Positions 46,801 through 56,833 of a stretch of 64,000 nucleotides of DNA are shown piece after piece (the first letter of the stretch is position 1; each line of letters opens with the position of its first letter). This DNA is from Papiliotrema nemorosa (Eukaryota > Basidiomycota > Tremellomycetes > Tremellales > Rhynchogastremaceae): contig JASKOT010000010.1 in the NCBI GenBank assembly GCA_032158125.1, positions 310,001-374,000 on the forward strand, given 5' to 3'. Under the pieces are notes generated by a model. It searched no databases. It had not been told where the DNA came from and saw nothing but the letters and a program-made list of their open reading frames with translations. The position numbers were made by a program, and so were the translations under genes.

Positions 46801-47909
46801 CAGAAGGTTGGCCTGGACTGGTGACTGTGGGATCGAGCTGAGATACCCAGCGGGCGCCACAGCTCGTCTGTGCGGATTATCTAGTGCACTAATTGTAGTC
46901 GCTCGGGGTCGATGCGCATCTTTACCGTATGCTTGTTGGAGATAAGCGGACTCGTAGCCTTGCTCTTCTTGCATTCCAAGCTCTCCTATTGCCCTTGCCA
47001 GAGCAGCTTCTTCCGTTTCGCCGTAATAAGCAGAAGCAGACGTTGCCGAAGTCACAGAGGGCCTGAAGGGTCGGTTGAAATTGGAGACGGTGCTTGCTCG
47101 GAGTCTCGATGCTGGGCCATTGCTGGCTATGGCCCGTTGAGCTTGCTCTCGAAGGCCAGAAACCGAAGCTGGCGGAACTTCTCCATCTGCCAATCCAAGA
47201 TAGTCCAATGTGGAAAAGTTGAGCTCGTCATTCGCAGCGCCGGTCGACGCGAAGGTGGCGAGATCTTCACCTTCACCAGAGTGGGTACGAGGAGCGAGAG
47301 GAGATCGCGCCTGACCAGGGTTGGACAGCCAAGCATTGCTGAAGGGTGACGATCCAAAGGCAGTCGCGAGAGTGTCTTGGGGCTGGGGTAGGGTAAGCGA
47401 CCCGGACCTCAATCGGTTTGGGGCAGACATGGAAGGCGTTTCGAGATTGGCAGCTGATGAAGCAGTGTGACGCAACGTAGGTCGTGTTGCGGGAGTGGTA
47501 GGATATGCAGGTGATAGGGCGGAAGTACGGATGGGGGTGGACGAGTTGGAGACGGGAGGAACGGGTGGAGAAGTCTCCGGCGGATGCGCGTATCTCTGCG
47601 AAGCATCTTGCAAGCTCGAGGGCATGGTACTGGCTATCAGTAACCCTTCTCCTGGTTTACTCACCCAGCCCTCGCTCTTCGGTACCCCGCTGCGACGGGT
47701 TCAATGATGACCTCTGGATCCTCCTCGACCGAAGGATGGTAAGCAGTCAGATCCGCTTCATTCTCCATGATCTCCCTCGCTCGTCTTGCATACGCAGCAC
47801 TGGGTGCAGGAGGTGGAGTGCGACCTTCACGACCCCTACCTGCAGATCCTGGTTGGTCGGGCGAGAGCGTGTTGCCAGATTTGGCGGGTTTATTAGGCGA
47901 TATCGACAT
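43813..47909 (-). CDS. JSN1: RRM and Pumilio-repeat RNA-binding protein, Jsn1/Puf2 type
   Basis: Binds 3' UTRs of target mRNAs, often of membrane or mitochondrial proteins in yeast. Nine exons on the minus strand: 47665-47909, 46516-47629, 45635-46481, 45422-45594, 44981-45379, 44743-44932, 44107-44696, 43895-44059 and 43813-43848; about 1252 residues. After the RRARAGTMPS motif and a disordered region come two RRMs (TRSLWIGNLDVSATS...TCAFVNFM; RALWIGSIPGTTSS...ACGFINF). PUF repeats follow (DYIGNTIIQKLFERAS; IGIHKNGTWAAQKIIEC; FGARCMRTCLES; LNSIPLATNPNGALL). The tail is Gln/Tyr/Gly-rich. The first ATG of the second exon is not the start: the 35-nt first intron joins ARAG to TMPS. The 48-nt intron 44933-44980 is in-frame and removed by homology. 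Confidence 0.92.
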
Positions 47910-48791
47910 GCTGGCTGCGAGGTGAGCTCACCCCCGCACAGAAAGAGCCGACTCACGGAGAGGAATATTAGGGAGTCTACGTGGAGGTAGAGAACTATAC
48001 TTTTAGAGGTGATGAAGTACCGATCGTTATCGACGAAGATCTATATGCGGGCAACGAGGCAGCGCGGCAGGCGTGGACCCTCCTTTTGATATCAAAGCGG
48101 TGCCGCGGTTGTCAAGGGCGACGAGAGTTATGATGATGAGCTAGAGCTAAGAGATGGAAAGAGGTGGAAGATGTCGAAGGAGCCACAACGAGGGGGTGAC
48201 GAGGGGGTTTGCAGGGATAGCCTGCGTTTCAACCCAAGGATGGCCGAGGTACAGCTATGAAACCTTTGCTGATGGGCTCCGCCTCGCAAAGCGGTGTCGT
48301 GATGACTTCGTGCGATGGTCGTGATGTTCGAAAGGTATCTCGTACTCTGTCGTTGTCGCTGTCGTCGTCGTCGTCGTTGGTATCACCACTCTCGAGGTCG
48401 ACGGTGCATGGCCTGGCTCTGCGACCGAACTCTTGATATCCGTCAGTCCCGACGGAGGTAAATTTACCCCGCACTCTGCATCATTACCCCACGAATTCTA
48501 CGTGCGTCACAGATTCGTGGCGGACCCACGTCTCGACCTCTTGGGCAACTTTGGCACGGCTATCCTTGATGCAGGGCTTTGAGAAAGGTGGTGTTGTACT
48601 GTGTCATCATCCATAGCTAAGGGCCCATGTTCTTCCTTGGTGGGGAGTAACAAGAGGGCAGCAATGCGGATCTCGAAATAGTGCTCTGACAGATTCCAGC
48701 TATTCCATACCTCGCCTGCATCATAGACTAGAATACTCAATATCAAACTCATAGTAGCCCTTCATTGTACTCTTGTTTACTCCTGGTCCTC
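47910..48791. other. Intergenic region upstream of the Pumilio gene
   Basis: 882 bp, probably the promoter and leader of the JSN1-like gene plus the 3' UTR of the following gene. It contains a short CGT-type trinucleotide tract (about 48350-48381). Open frames here (48229-48474, 48507-48752) lack splice partners and protein-like composition. Confidence 0.45.
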
Positions 48792-49345
48792 TCAGCAGTC
48801 GCATAAGCCTCGACAGGTAGAGCATGATTTCGACTCATCGTACGAATCTCTTTGGGCACCGGATTGAGCAGGTGTTTCCTGAATCTGTCGATCCCTTACC
48901 TGCTTATATGGATCAGACATGGTGGATGTGTCTGGGTGAGTGGAGGGCCCAGCAAAGTCAGTTTGCACCTCAACCGGGGCAAAGTGGATGCCGTGTTCCT
49001 CCGAGGTTCTTGTGCGCTCTTCAGGACTGACCGTGGCGGTTTCTGGATCCACCTTGTTTGTCAGCCCTGTATGACGCAGTCAGTGGATATGAAGCTTACT
49101 TCATGTTTCTGGAGACCGGTCCTGGTCCAGAGCGAGGATTGCAACTTCGTCGTCTCGTCGACTCGACTCGAAGATCCTTTGCTTCCTTCTTCAAGCTCAT
49201 ACGATTCTTGACCGCCGGCCGAAAGGTCCGTTGGGGCTCTGGGGGAGGTCGAGAAGGGACCGAACAATGACTGTCCCCTTTCCGCTTCGACTACAGGTAG
49301 CTTACTTCCGGATGGGTTGGTAGGTTGGGTCGACGTGAGAGACAT
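48792..49345 (-). CDS. Unknown small protein with cysteine-rich C-terminus (copy 1)
   Basis: Two exons on the minus strand, 49100-49345 and 48792-49052, joined by a 47-nt intron (GTAAGC donor, AAG acceptor); 168 residues. Hydrophilic, Ser/Glu/Thr-rich and likely disordered (SLFGPFSTSPRAP; SYELEEGSKGSSS; HGIHFAPVEVQTDF). It ends in DESKSCSTCRGLCDC, with five cysteines in the last twelve residues. Such a tail could be S-acylated; the final C-x-C also resembles a Rab-type prenylation end, but the protein has no GTPase domain. The next gene upstream encodes a protein of similar plan, suggesting a tandem pair. Function unknown. Confidence 0.6.
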
Positions 49346-49744
49346 TTGGGCTGGGATATGGCAGTATATGCAATGGATAGGGGAGGGTAAAGTTGTGCAA
49401 ATTTGAGTAGCCCTCTTAATCCTGCGTCTCATATGTCTAAATGCAGTCTCGACCACCGGTTGAGCAATGTGAAAGGACTATGCGTCGAAGCGAATTGTGC
49501 CACATATTCTTACCACGAAGCGTTTGACCACTGCTCTTCCATGTCTCAACTCGATGAGAAGCATGATAGAAAGGAAAGCAACACACTAGAGGAAATTTGG
49601 TATTGCTTGATTGCCGGGATGGGCACGATCATACCGAAGAGGATCCCGCAGATTCCCCACATAATGCATCACACATGATATGGTGTGTAAGGTCTCTACG
49701 ATTCACCCTACACAAGCTGTTACGTTCAGGGTCCGTCTAGGTGT
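49346..49744. other. Spacer between the two cysteine-tail genes
   Basis: About 400 bp between two genes on the minus strand; it should hold the promoter of copy 1 and the 3' UTR of copy 2. No gene or repeat found. Confidence 0.4.
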
Positions 49745-50215
49745 CTATACACACCCAAAGCACGACTTCCATCCGCCAGGCGTCTCATCATCTCCTTCGG
49801 AAGGGGCGGGAGATGTATCCTGCCCCGAATCGACGGCCTCATTCCCATCAGGGCCTGTCATGTCCGCACCGCCAGTTCTATCCGCCACTGAAGCGATGCT
49901 CTGCTTGTCTGCTGTCTCTTCTGCCCGTTGACCATCAGCGCAATTCGAAGGAGTCTGGAGCCAGCTCGTCCTCACCACATTGCCCCCTTTTATCTGTGTC
50001 GCGACTGATGCCGCCTGCTCTGTCTCATCCCTCCGGCCGGAGCTCACCAAGTCGACTTCGACGGGGTTTCCGCCTAGGGCAGTGATCCGGAGCCTCTCGA
50101 AGGACTCTTTACTCGGCGGTTCTGGTACTCGATCAGGGTCGATAGCAGCAGTGCCAGTGGCGGACCGCTCGTGCGACCTTGGGATCACGGAGCCTCTTTC
50201 GCTAGCTTCAGACAT
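49745..50215 (-). CDS. Unknown small protein with cysteine-containing C-terminus (copy 2)
   Basis: Single exon of 156 residues starting MSEASERGSVIPRS. Hydrophilic, acidic, likely disordered; it ends in DDETPGGWKSCFGCV with two cysteines near the terminus, a possible S-acylation site (not a CAAX box). Shared order with copy 1: a DP start, about 24 residues, a PVEV tetrapeptide, a Gly, an acidic Ser/Asp/Glu-rich stretch, then K-S-C with a further cysteine cluster. I infer an old tandem duplication. No known family. Confidence 0.55.
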   Translation of the reverse strand: MSEASERGSVIPRSHERSATGTAAIDPDRVPEPPSKESFERLRITALGGNPVEVDLVSSGRRDETEQAASVATQIKGGNVVRTSWLQTPSNCADGQRAEETADKQSIASVADRTGGADMTGPDGNEAVDSGQDTSPAPSEGDDETPGGWKSCFGCV

Positions 50216-51133
50216 GTGGTTCGCGGAAATGTGCTGGCTATTGTGAGTGGAATCGGGCGGATCTGCAATAATGCGCGATGGTAAGACCAGTTCTGGATGC
50301 CAGACCGGGGTTGTATATGTGTAGGTGTTGCTCCAGACGTCTGGCTGTATTCAAAGTGATGAAAGGAGGTCTCGTGGAGTCGAGAGGTCTCTACGCTTCT
50401 CCGCGGTATGTCTGACTTGAATGAGCGAGCATGCTCCGCAATCCTCTCTATTTATGATTGCTCCCATCCGTCCATTCGCCTCGTCTTCCCGCTTCCCGAT
50501 TTGGCCATCTCGTGTCGTGTGCGTCATTAGGCTCAGAAAAGCGCTATCACTGCCTCTCTCAAGCCATTACAATGCGTCTAGCACGAGTTCATGAGTCACT
50601 ACTGACTATGTATCACGATCATGTTTCTACAGGGTACCCAAGCACAATTCGCGCCTGATCAAAGTACCCTCCGTCCACCTCCTCATCCACCTTGACCGTC
50701 ATTGCAGAAAGAAAGCATCGTAATACCGTATGCGTTGCGTTGAGAGTGGGATAGTACGACGAGTGGCCTGTACTTCCATGCTGATGAGAACCGATAGAGA
50801 ATGGGAAAGAAAAAAAAAGGTCGACATGTTACGCGATGCCGCTATCGATCGACGGATATCACCAAGCGAACGGGGTATAAAATGTGGGTGGTCGCCGAAA
50901 TTCGGTCGACTGGAGATGCAACGGCTTGACAAGAGTATACGACGGCCGGGTCTAAGATCGAAAAGTGGGTTGTCTAGGTCGTTTCGTGGGTCATCGTCTC
51001 ACCATTCGCGAGTTTGATAATTGATGCCAAAGTCGGGAGATCAAAATAGAGGGAAGATACGCATACAGTACACAATGGAAGAGCTGAAGGAACCGAAGGA
51101 GAGAAAGTCCAGGAATAGAGGTAGACCAAGCGA
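50216..51133. other. Intergenic region
   Basis: 918 bp between copy 2 of the cysteine-tail genes and the 3' end of importin alpha, both on the minus strand. It has a short A run near 50810-50818 and no gene I can support. Confidence 0.45.
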
Positions 51134-53320
51134 TCACGAGCCGAAGTTGAAACCACCTTGGGGCGCAGCAACTGATCGTCAGCGACAGATGTAAGTGAAA
51201 TGGACTCACCATCCGATTGGAAAGCATATTGACCGGAAGCGTCGACTGCAGGAGCAGCTCCATCGGCCTCCTCCTCATCCTCGTCGGGGAAGAATTCTGC
51301 CATAAGCGATGCACGGTATACTGGAAATCTGAAGCTCACTGTCCATAATGTAGAAGCATTTCTTGTAGATCTCCAGGTTCTCGTGGTGTTGCAGATTGTG
51401 GATGGCAACCATGCCTCCGGCCTCCTCGATGTACTGAGCGTACTTGTTGGTTGCACCGGGGCCCTCGTTCTCCTTGTCGATGTCTCCAACTTTCAGAATG
51501 TTCTCCAATCCATCAAGAGCGACTTGGATAATCTTGTTGTCCATGGAGTTGAGCAGATCACACATGGGCTTGATGCAGCCCTGTTGGACCAGGTATCGAA
51601 TCTGCGCAGGTTCTTGCAGGCCTCCGGAAGTAGCGTTAGAGATCGCCCAGCAGGCTTCCTTCTTGGTCTTGAAATCGGCATTCTGGAGAATGTTGATGAG
51701 AGGAGGAATGATGTTGGCATCAATGATGGATTGGATTTGCATAGCCGAACCGGCAGTGATGTTGGAAATGGTCCAGCAAGCTTCCTTTCGAATACCGTCT
51801 TTTGGCGATGACAGGAGGCTGAGCAGGGCGGGAAGAGCTCCGGAAGCGATGACGACCTGGGTTTGCAAGTCGTCCCCAGTGACAATGTTACCGACGGATC
51901 GGAGGGCGGGTGTCTGGACTGCAGTCGAAGGATGCCTGCATGTTTAGCACCAAACGTGGACAGATAGGCGTCCGACTTACATGAGAAGGTCGACCAGTCG
52001 TCGGCAGACTCCGCTCTCAATGACAGCCTGAATCTTGTCGTTGGTCCCGTCGGACAAGTAACTAATGGCCCAAGAAGCGTCGATGAGAACTTCGTCATCA
52101 AGCGAGTAGATGAGCTTGGTGAGGACGGTCAAAGCAGGGGAAATCTGAAGATCAACATCTCGTCGATCCGGGCGACACTCGACTCACCTGTTCCCACTTG
52201 GGCTGAGGGGATTTGCCTCGGCAGAAGTTGCTCAAGGTCCAGGTGGCATTCCTCAACATGGACAGCTTATGGTTCTCGTTGAGCAGCATGAGGAGAGGTT
52301 GCAGAGCACCTTGCTCAAGGACGTGGTCTCGGCACTTTGGTGAGTCTCCGGCAATGTTACCCAAAGCCCATACGCTGCATGTCAGCTTTGCCTCATGATC
52401 TGCTCCCGTCGGCTCACGCTTGCTCTCGGACATCGAGTACGTTGGAAGAGAGGAGCTTGATGAAAAGGGGAACAGCACCGTGGGCAATGACGACTTGAGT
52501 GTGAGCCGAGGTACCGGAAGCAATGTCTGTGAGATCAGTGAGATGTTCTCTGGCGATATGAAAATCATGCGCACTTGTCAGAGCCCAAGCGGCCTCAAAC
52601 TAATGTGTCAGCTGATTGGCAGAAAGAGAAGGCATCGTCAACTCACCTGCAACATGGTGTTTGTGCTAGACAAGAACTCAACGAATCGAGGGACGACTCC
52701 ACACTCGATCACCCTGTCGATAGGCGGATTCTTCTCCTTTGACAACAGCCTATCACGTCAGCCAACCGTGCCGATCGCCTGGATATGACAGCTCACTTTC
52801 GGAACTTGGTGGTAGCATCAAGTTGAACGTCTGCATTCTCGCTATACACAGCTTGAAGCATTTGCGGAAGCGTGTCGGCCAACGAAGCTGTTCCAAGTTC
52901 CAGATCCTCATCCGAGTCGCCATCATCATCGGTATCGGCAGGTTGGAAGTTTCGCCTCTTCGCGATGGATTCCTCTCGCTACAATGATCAGCAGTTTATC
53001 TTATAGTCGAAATCAGAGGAAAAAGTGCGGCCAGCTGGCTCGGGACAAATGGTGGTGTAGTGTTAAAGTGACGTACCTTTTGTTTTCGAATCTCAACTTG
53101 CTGCTCTTCTCGACGTCGTCGGAGCTGCGGAGTCAGCCAAAAACTCCGGGCAGTTAATATGCAGACTGCAACCTTGCACTAGGCGTTTCTATGGTGCACA
53201 CGACAACATAACAACATGCCCGAGGGAGGGATAAGCGAGGTCCAAACTCACCTCTTGAGCTGAGAAAGTCGTCTTTCCCTTGAAATTTGCTCGTCGATGT
53301 TCCAGGTTACGGCCCTCCAT
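51134..53320 (-). CDS. SRP1: Importin subunit alpha (karyopherin alpha)
   Basis: Adaptor that binds classical nuclear localisation signals and docks to importin beta. Eleven exons on the minus strand: 53252-53320, 53077-53124, 52797-52978, 52647-52749, 52575-52599, 52418-52526, 52188-52374, 51981-52144, 51340-51935, 51210-51296 and 51134-51171; 535 residues, normal length. The N-terminal importin-beta-binding region is rich in Arg/Lys ([38 protein letters not shown]). ARM repeats follow with the NLS-groove motifs [48 protein letters not shown] and [10 protein letters not shown]. The C-terminus is acidic and ends GGFNFGS. One exon is 25 nt. Confidence 0.97.
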
Positions 53321-53631
53321 TTTTGGTGATCTTCTGAATGGGAGTCTAGGATGGGACGGGAGATAGGTTGGGAGGGTGGGTTATTTGATCAAGGAGAGAA
53401 AGGTAAACTGGCGAGAAGTTGAAAGTCTGGGTGGCGCGTGGTTGGGCCACAACGGGTGAAAATTACCGCAAAGGGTAATGTTGTCGAGGGGTGGGGGGGG
53501 GGTCTCGGGAGGGATGACCGTGGGAGAGTTGGACAGTTGGGCTAGGTGACGTCCTGGTTTCAACATTCCATAGCAGCGTACGACAAGAAGAGCCTCCGAC
53601 CACTCGAGCTCGCGTCCCATTTCTGCTCATC
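53321..53631. promoter_or_regulatory. Divergent promoter, importin alpha / CWF19, with 10-G run
   Basis: 311 bp between divergent starts. It holds a run of ten G at 53493-53502. No other element can be named. Confidence 0.5.
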
Positions 53632-56600
53632 ATGGGGGAGTCTTCTCGAAGGGACAGATCGAGGTCGAGATCGCCGTCAAGGAAACATCGGGACAGGGAG
53701 TCCCGATCATCACATCATTCCTCGAAGCACCATAAATCTCATCGACATGACGATGAAGAAGACCAAGAGCGCCATCGCAAACACCGTCGAGACAGGGGTC
53801 GCGACGAGACCGAGGAAGAACGCAAAGAACGTAAGCGTTTGAAAAAGGAGAAGAGGAAATCAGAAGGTCGTCGAGACGGCTTGGACGTGGTGGATGATGA
53901 CGACGATGGAGGTATGTGGGTCGAGAAGGACATTGACGCCGAGGTGAGTTGTGCATGTATGCGCAAAACGTCGGCTGATAGGCTGGAGATTGCTGTGTCG
54001 AATGTACCTACGGCCGACTCGCTGCCACTCAAGTCACAGGTCGAGCACGCCAACGCATCATTGCCACATTCCACCACCACTGGAACGGAGAGACGGGAAC
54101 GAGATTCCTGGATGCTTGATCCTGGAGCGATCGACGCACCACCAACCGCCGCCTCGTCTTCCAGTAGTGCACCAAGGAGCGCTGCCTTGCCTACTTCTGG
54201 TTCTCGAGACTTGACAGATGGATACGGAGACGAGGAAACTTCGAATCGGACTTTGGGTGGAGGCGTCGATTTCTTTTCTTCCCTGGGCACAGAGCACAAG
54301 CGGAAAGACCCAGACGCGAACAAGCCGGACCCCGCCAAACCAGGTGTCGACTACCGAGAGCTAAACACTCAGCTCAAAGAAGGGAAATCGGTGGATGAGT
54401 ATGAGGCTCCCCAGGTCAAGAAGGTTCAACCGGGTGGACCGGGATACCAATGGCGAATGACCAAGCTCAAGCGTTTGTACGAGCAGGTTGCTGAGCAGTA
54501 TGTAGTCTGTATCTCTTAAGACTCTTATCTAACAAAACAGGGGGCGAGACATTGCAGATGTCGCCATGGAGCGTTATGGATCGATGGAGGAGTTCAATGA
54601 AGCATTAGAAGAACGGCGCATTTTGGATGATCGGGAGAAGAGGCGTCAGATGCGACGCGGAAACACCAATGATGGCTTGTCTTCACCTAGCACAACCGGA
54701 ATGCGCACTCCAGACGCGAATAGCAATCGACGATACATGTTCACGACTGAAGAAGGAATGAGCAGTCGACCTGGATCCCGAGCGGGTTTCAGAAGACCTG
54801 GGGAGGCTCCCGAGGGTGTCTCGACTCCCAGTGGTGGTCGACTCGACGAGTTGAAGCGGCTCGAAGGCGGGACACCGAGAGTTGGAGCCGCCCCTTTGCC
54901 GGCGTCGACACCGAAAATGTCGACACCGATTCCTAGCGTCTTTACACCTACCGCTTTGACTCGAGCCGGATCTGGTTATCCGTTTTCTACTCCAACAGGA
55001 GGTGCACCAGCAGAAGGGGGGACGTCGAAACCACCAATGTCGATCGAAGAGCTAAACAGACTACAAGCAAAGGTGCTTCGCGCGAAACTTATGGAGGATC
55101 CTGATGCGGAAGCGCTAGAAGAACAATACGACTATGAGCGGGCCAGAGCTGAGGAAGGCGGAGGTGACTTAGGAGGAGTCGGCATGTGGGAGGGATCAGG
55201 TGCCGGGAAACAAGGTCAAATGGGCAGGGAAGTCAATGGGAAAAGGGTCGAAGTGCAGGTCTTACCCACATTGGATGGAAGAGGTCAACTATATGATGTG
55301 GGCACCGGCAAGCAAGATGAAGCTGTAGCTCGGCCGGGGAACAAGAGGAAGAAGCCAGAAAAGGCAGGTTGCCAACAATGTCTGGGCTAATGAACAGTTT
55401 GAAACTCGAGATCGAGAGGGCAACCTGCTTCGATACAATGCAGACGATGATGAGCAATCTCTTGGAGAGCTCGTACGACAAGAGAAATTTGGCGCGGGAT
55501 CGAGGGATCAGAAGAATATCGATGCTGAGATGGCATCAGCCATTGCTAGAGATGGCAAATTCAACGTGAGCGGATTCGTTTCAGAGGTCATACAACCTTT
55601 CTGACGAGATAGAACGACCTGGATTACATTGATGACAATGCGGACCGGCTGGCGCAACGCAAGCGCAAATCGGACGCTATGAAACGTCAATTTGCCATCA
55701 ACGATTTTGCCCGGACCAAAAAGGCTCTCGACACTTGTCCTTTCTGTTATCAGGATGACAGGCAACCTCTCACTGCCATTGTCGCCCTGGGTGAACGGAC
55801 ATACATGTGCTGCACACAGACGGAAGAGCTGGTTCCGGGCCATTGCTTGATTGTACCGCTTCAACATCACCTGAGTACCCTCGAGATGGAGGATGATGAT
55901 TGGGAGGAGGTCAGAGTGAGTCTGAGATCCTTCAGCAAAAGTGCAATGAGAGGCAAGTAGGCTGATCAGCAGAATTTCATGAAGTGCTTGATGAGAATGT
56001 ACGCAAAGGAGAACAAGGGAGTCCTCTTCTACGAAACAAATGTTTCGTTTCGACAGCAAAAACACACATATATCGAAGCCGTTCCCGTTCCGTTCGAGCA
56101 ATTTCAAGATGCTCCAGCCTATTTCCGAGTGAGCATCATGACTCTGCGCCTGTTTCATGATATCGCCGCTAATCATAGGAATCGATTCTAGCCTCGGAAT
56201 CTGAGTGGTCTCAACATAAAAAGCTGATTGATTTCTCCACTCGACCCGGTGGATTTAGACGAGCCATGGTGCCCAACCTTCCGTACTTTATGGTTCAATG
56301 GGACTACAAGGGAGAAAAGGGTTATGGACATGTGATCGAAGGCATGGACGATGCGGCGGGTAAAGGTGGACCAGAGGATGATATTGGAGGAGCAGTCGAT
56401 GAAGGGGACAAAGGAGGAGGAGAGTTTCCTCCGTAAGTTTACCTTCTCATTCTCTTATATCCTGTTGTTGAATTTGGCTCTCCGTCAGGGGAAGATTGAG
56501 GTAGATGCTGATCATACAGGTACTTCGCAGCGGAAATTATAGGAAACATCCTGGGGTTGGAACCGAGAAAATGGAGGAATCCAAGAAAGATGGATATCGC

Positions 56601-56682
56601 ACTCAACAAGGACAGAGCAAGAGCACTCGGTACAAAGTTCCAGCCGTACAATTGGACTGTTCAATTACAGCAGCAACAATGA
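53632..56682 (+). CDS. CWF19: Splicing factor Cwf19 (CWF19L2 family)
   Basis: Spliceosome-associated protein of the debranching-enzyme/Cwf19 group, acting at intron-lariat spliceosomes. Exons: 53632-53943, 54040-54497, 54541-55363, 55398-55565, 55613-55915, 55973-56128, 56179-56432 and 56520-56682; about 878 residues. The N-terminus is an SR/RD/HK-rich low-complexity region. ERDSWMLDPGAI, QWRMTKLKRLYEQ and DIADVAMERYGSMEEF are family blocks. The CwfJ C-terminal domains follow: DTCPFCYQDDRQ, VPGHCLIVPLQHHLS, GVLFYETNVSFRQQKHTYIE, GYGHVIEG and the YNWT end. The intron 55364-55397 needs a GC donor. The second exon's start is not certain: a small exon within 53944-54039 is conceivable. Confidence 0.92.
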
Positions 56683-56833
56683 TGGTAATGCCAGCATCCA
56701 TAGCATATCGGTCCGTCTAGCATGTGTAAGGTATTACTGGCAAGTCTTTTTCCAGATTTACATACTTCATCTTGTTCTACATATCGTACATACATCAAAG
56801 CGCATGAAGACCCTAATCTTGTTGCCCATCCGC

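Noticed and set aside
48229..48752. Two open frames on the minus strand upstream of the Pumilio gene, possibly exons of one gene
   Set aside because: One is mostly an Asp run from a trinucleotide tract; the other lacks a good start and junction. No consistent spliced model could be built.
48781..48833. C-terminal CDC of the cysteine-tail protein as proof of Rab-like prenylation
   Set aside because: There is no Rab GTPase domain; geranylgeranylation by the Rab transferase needs one.
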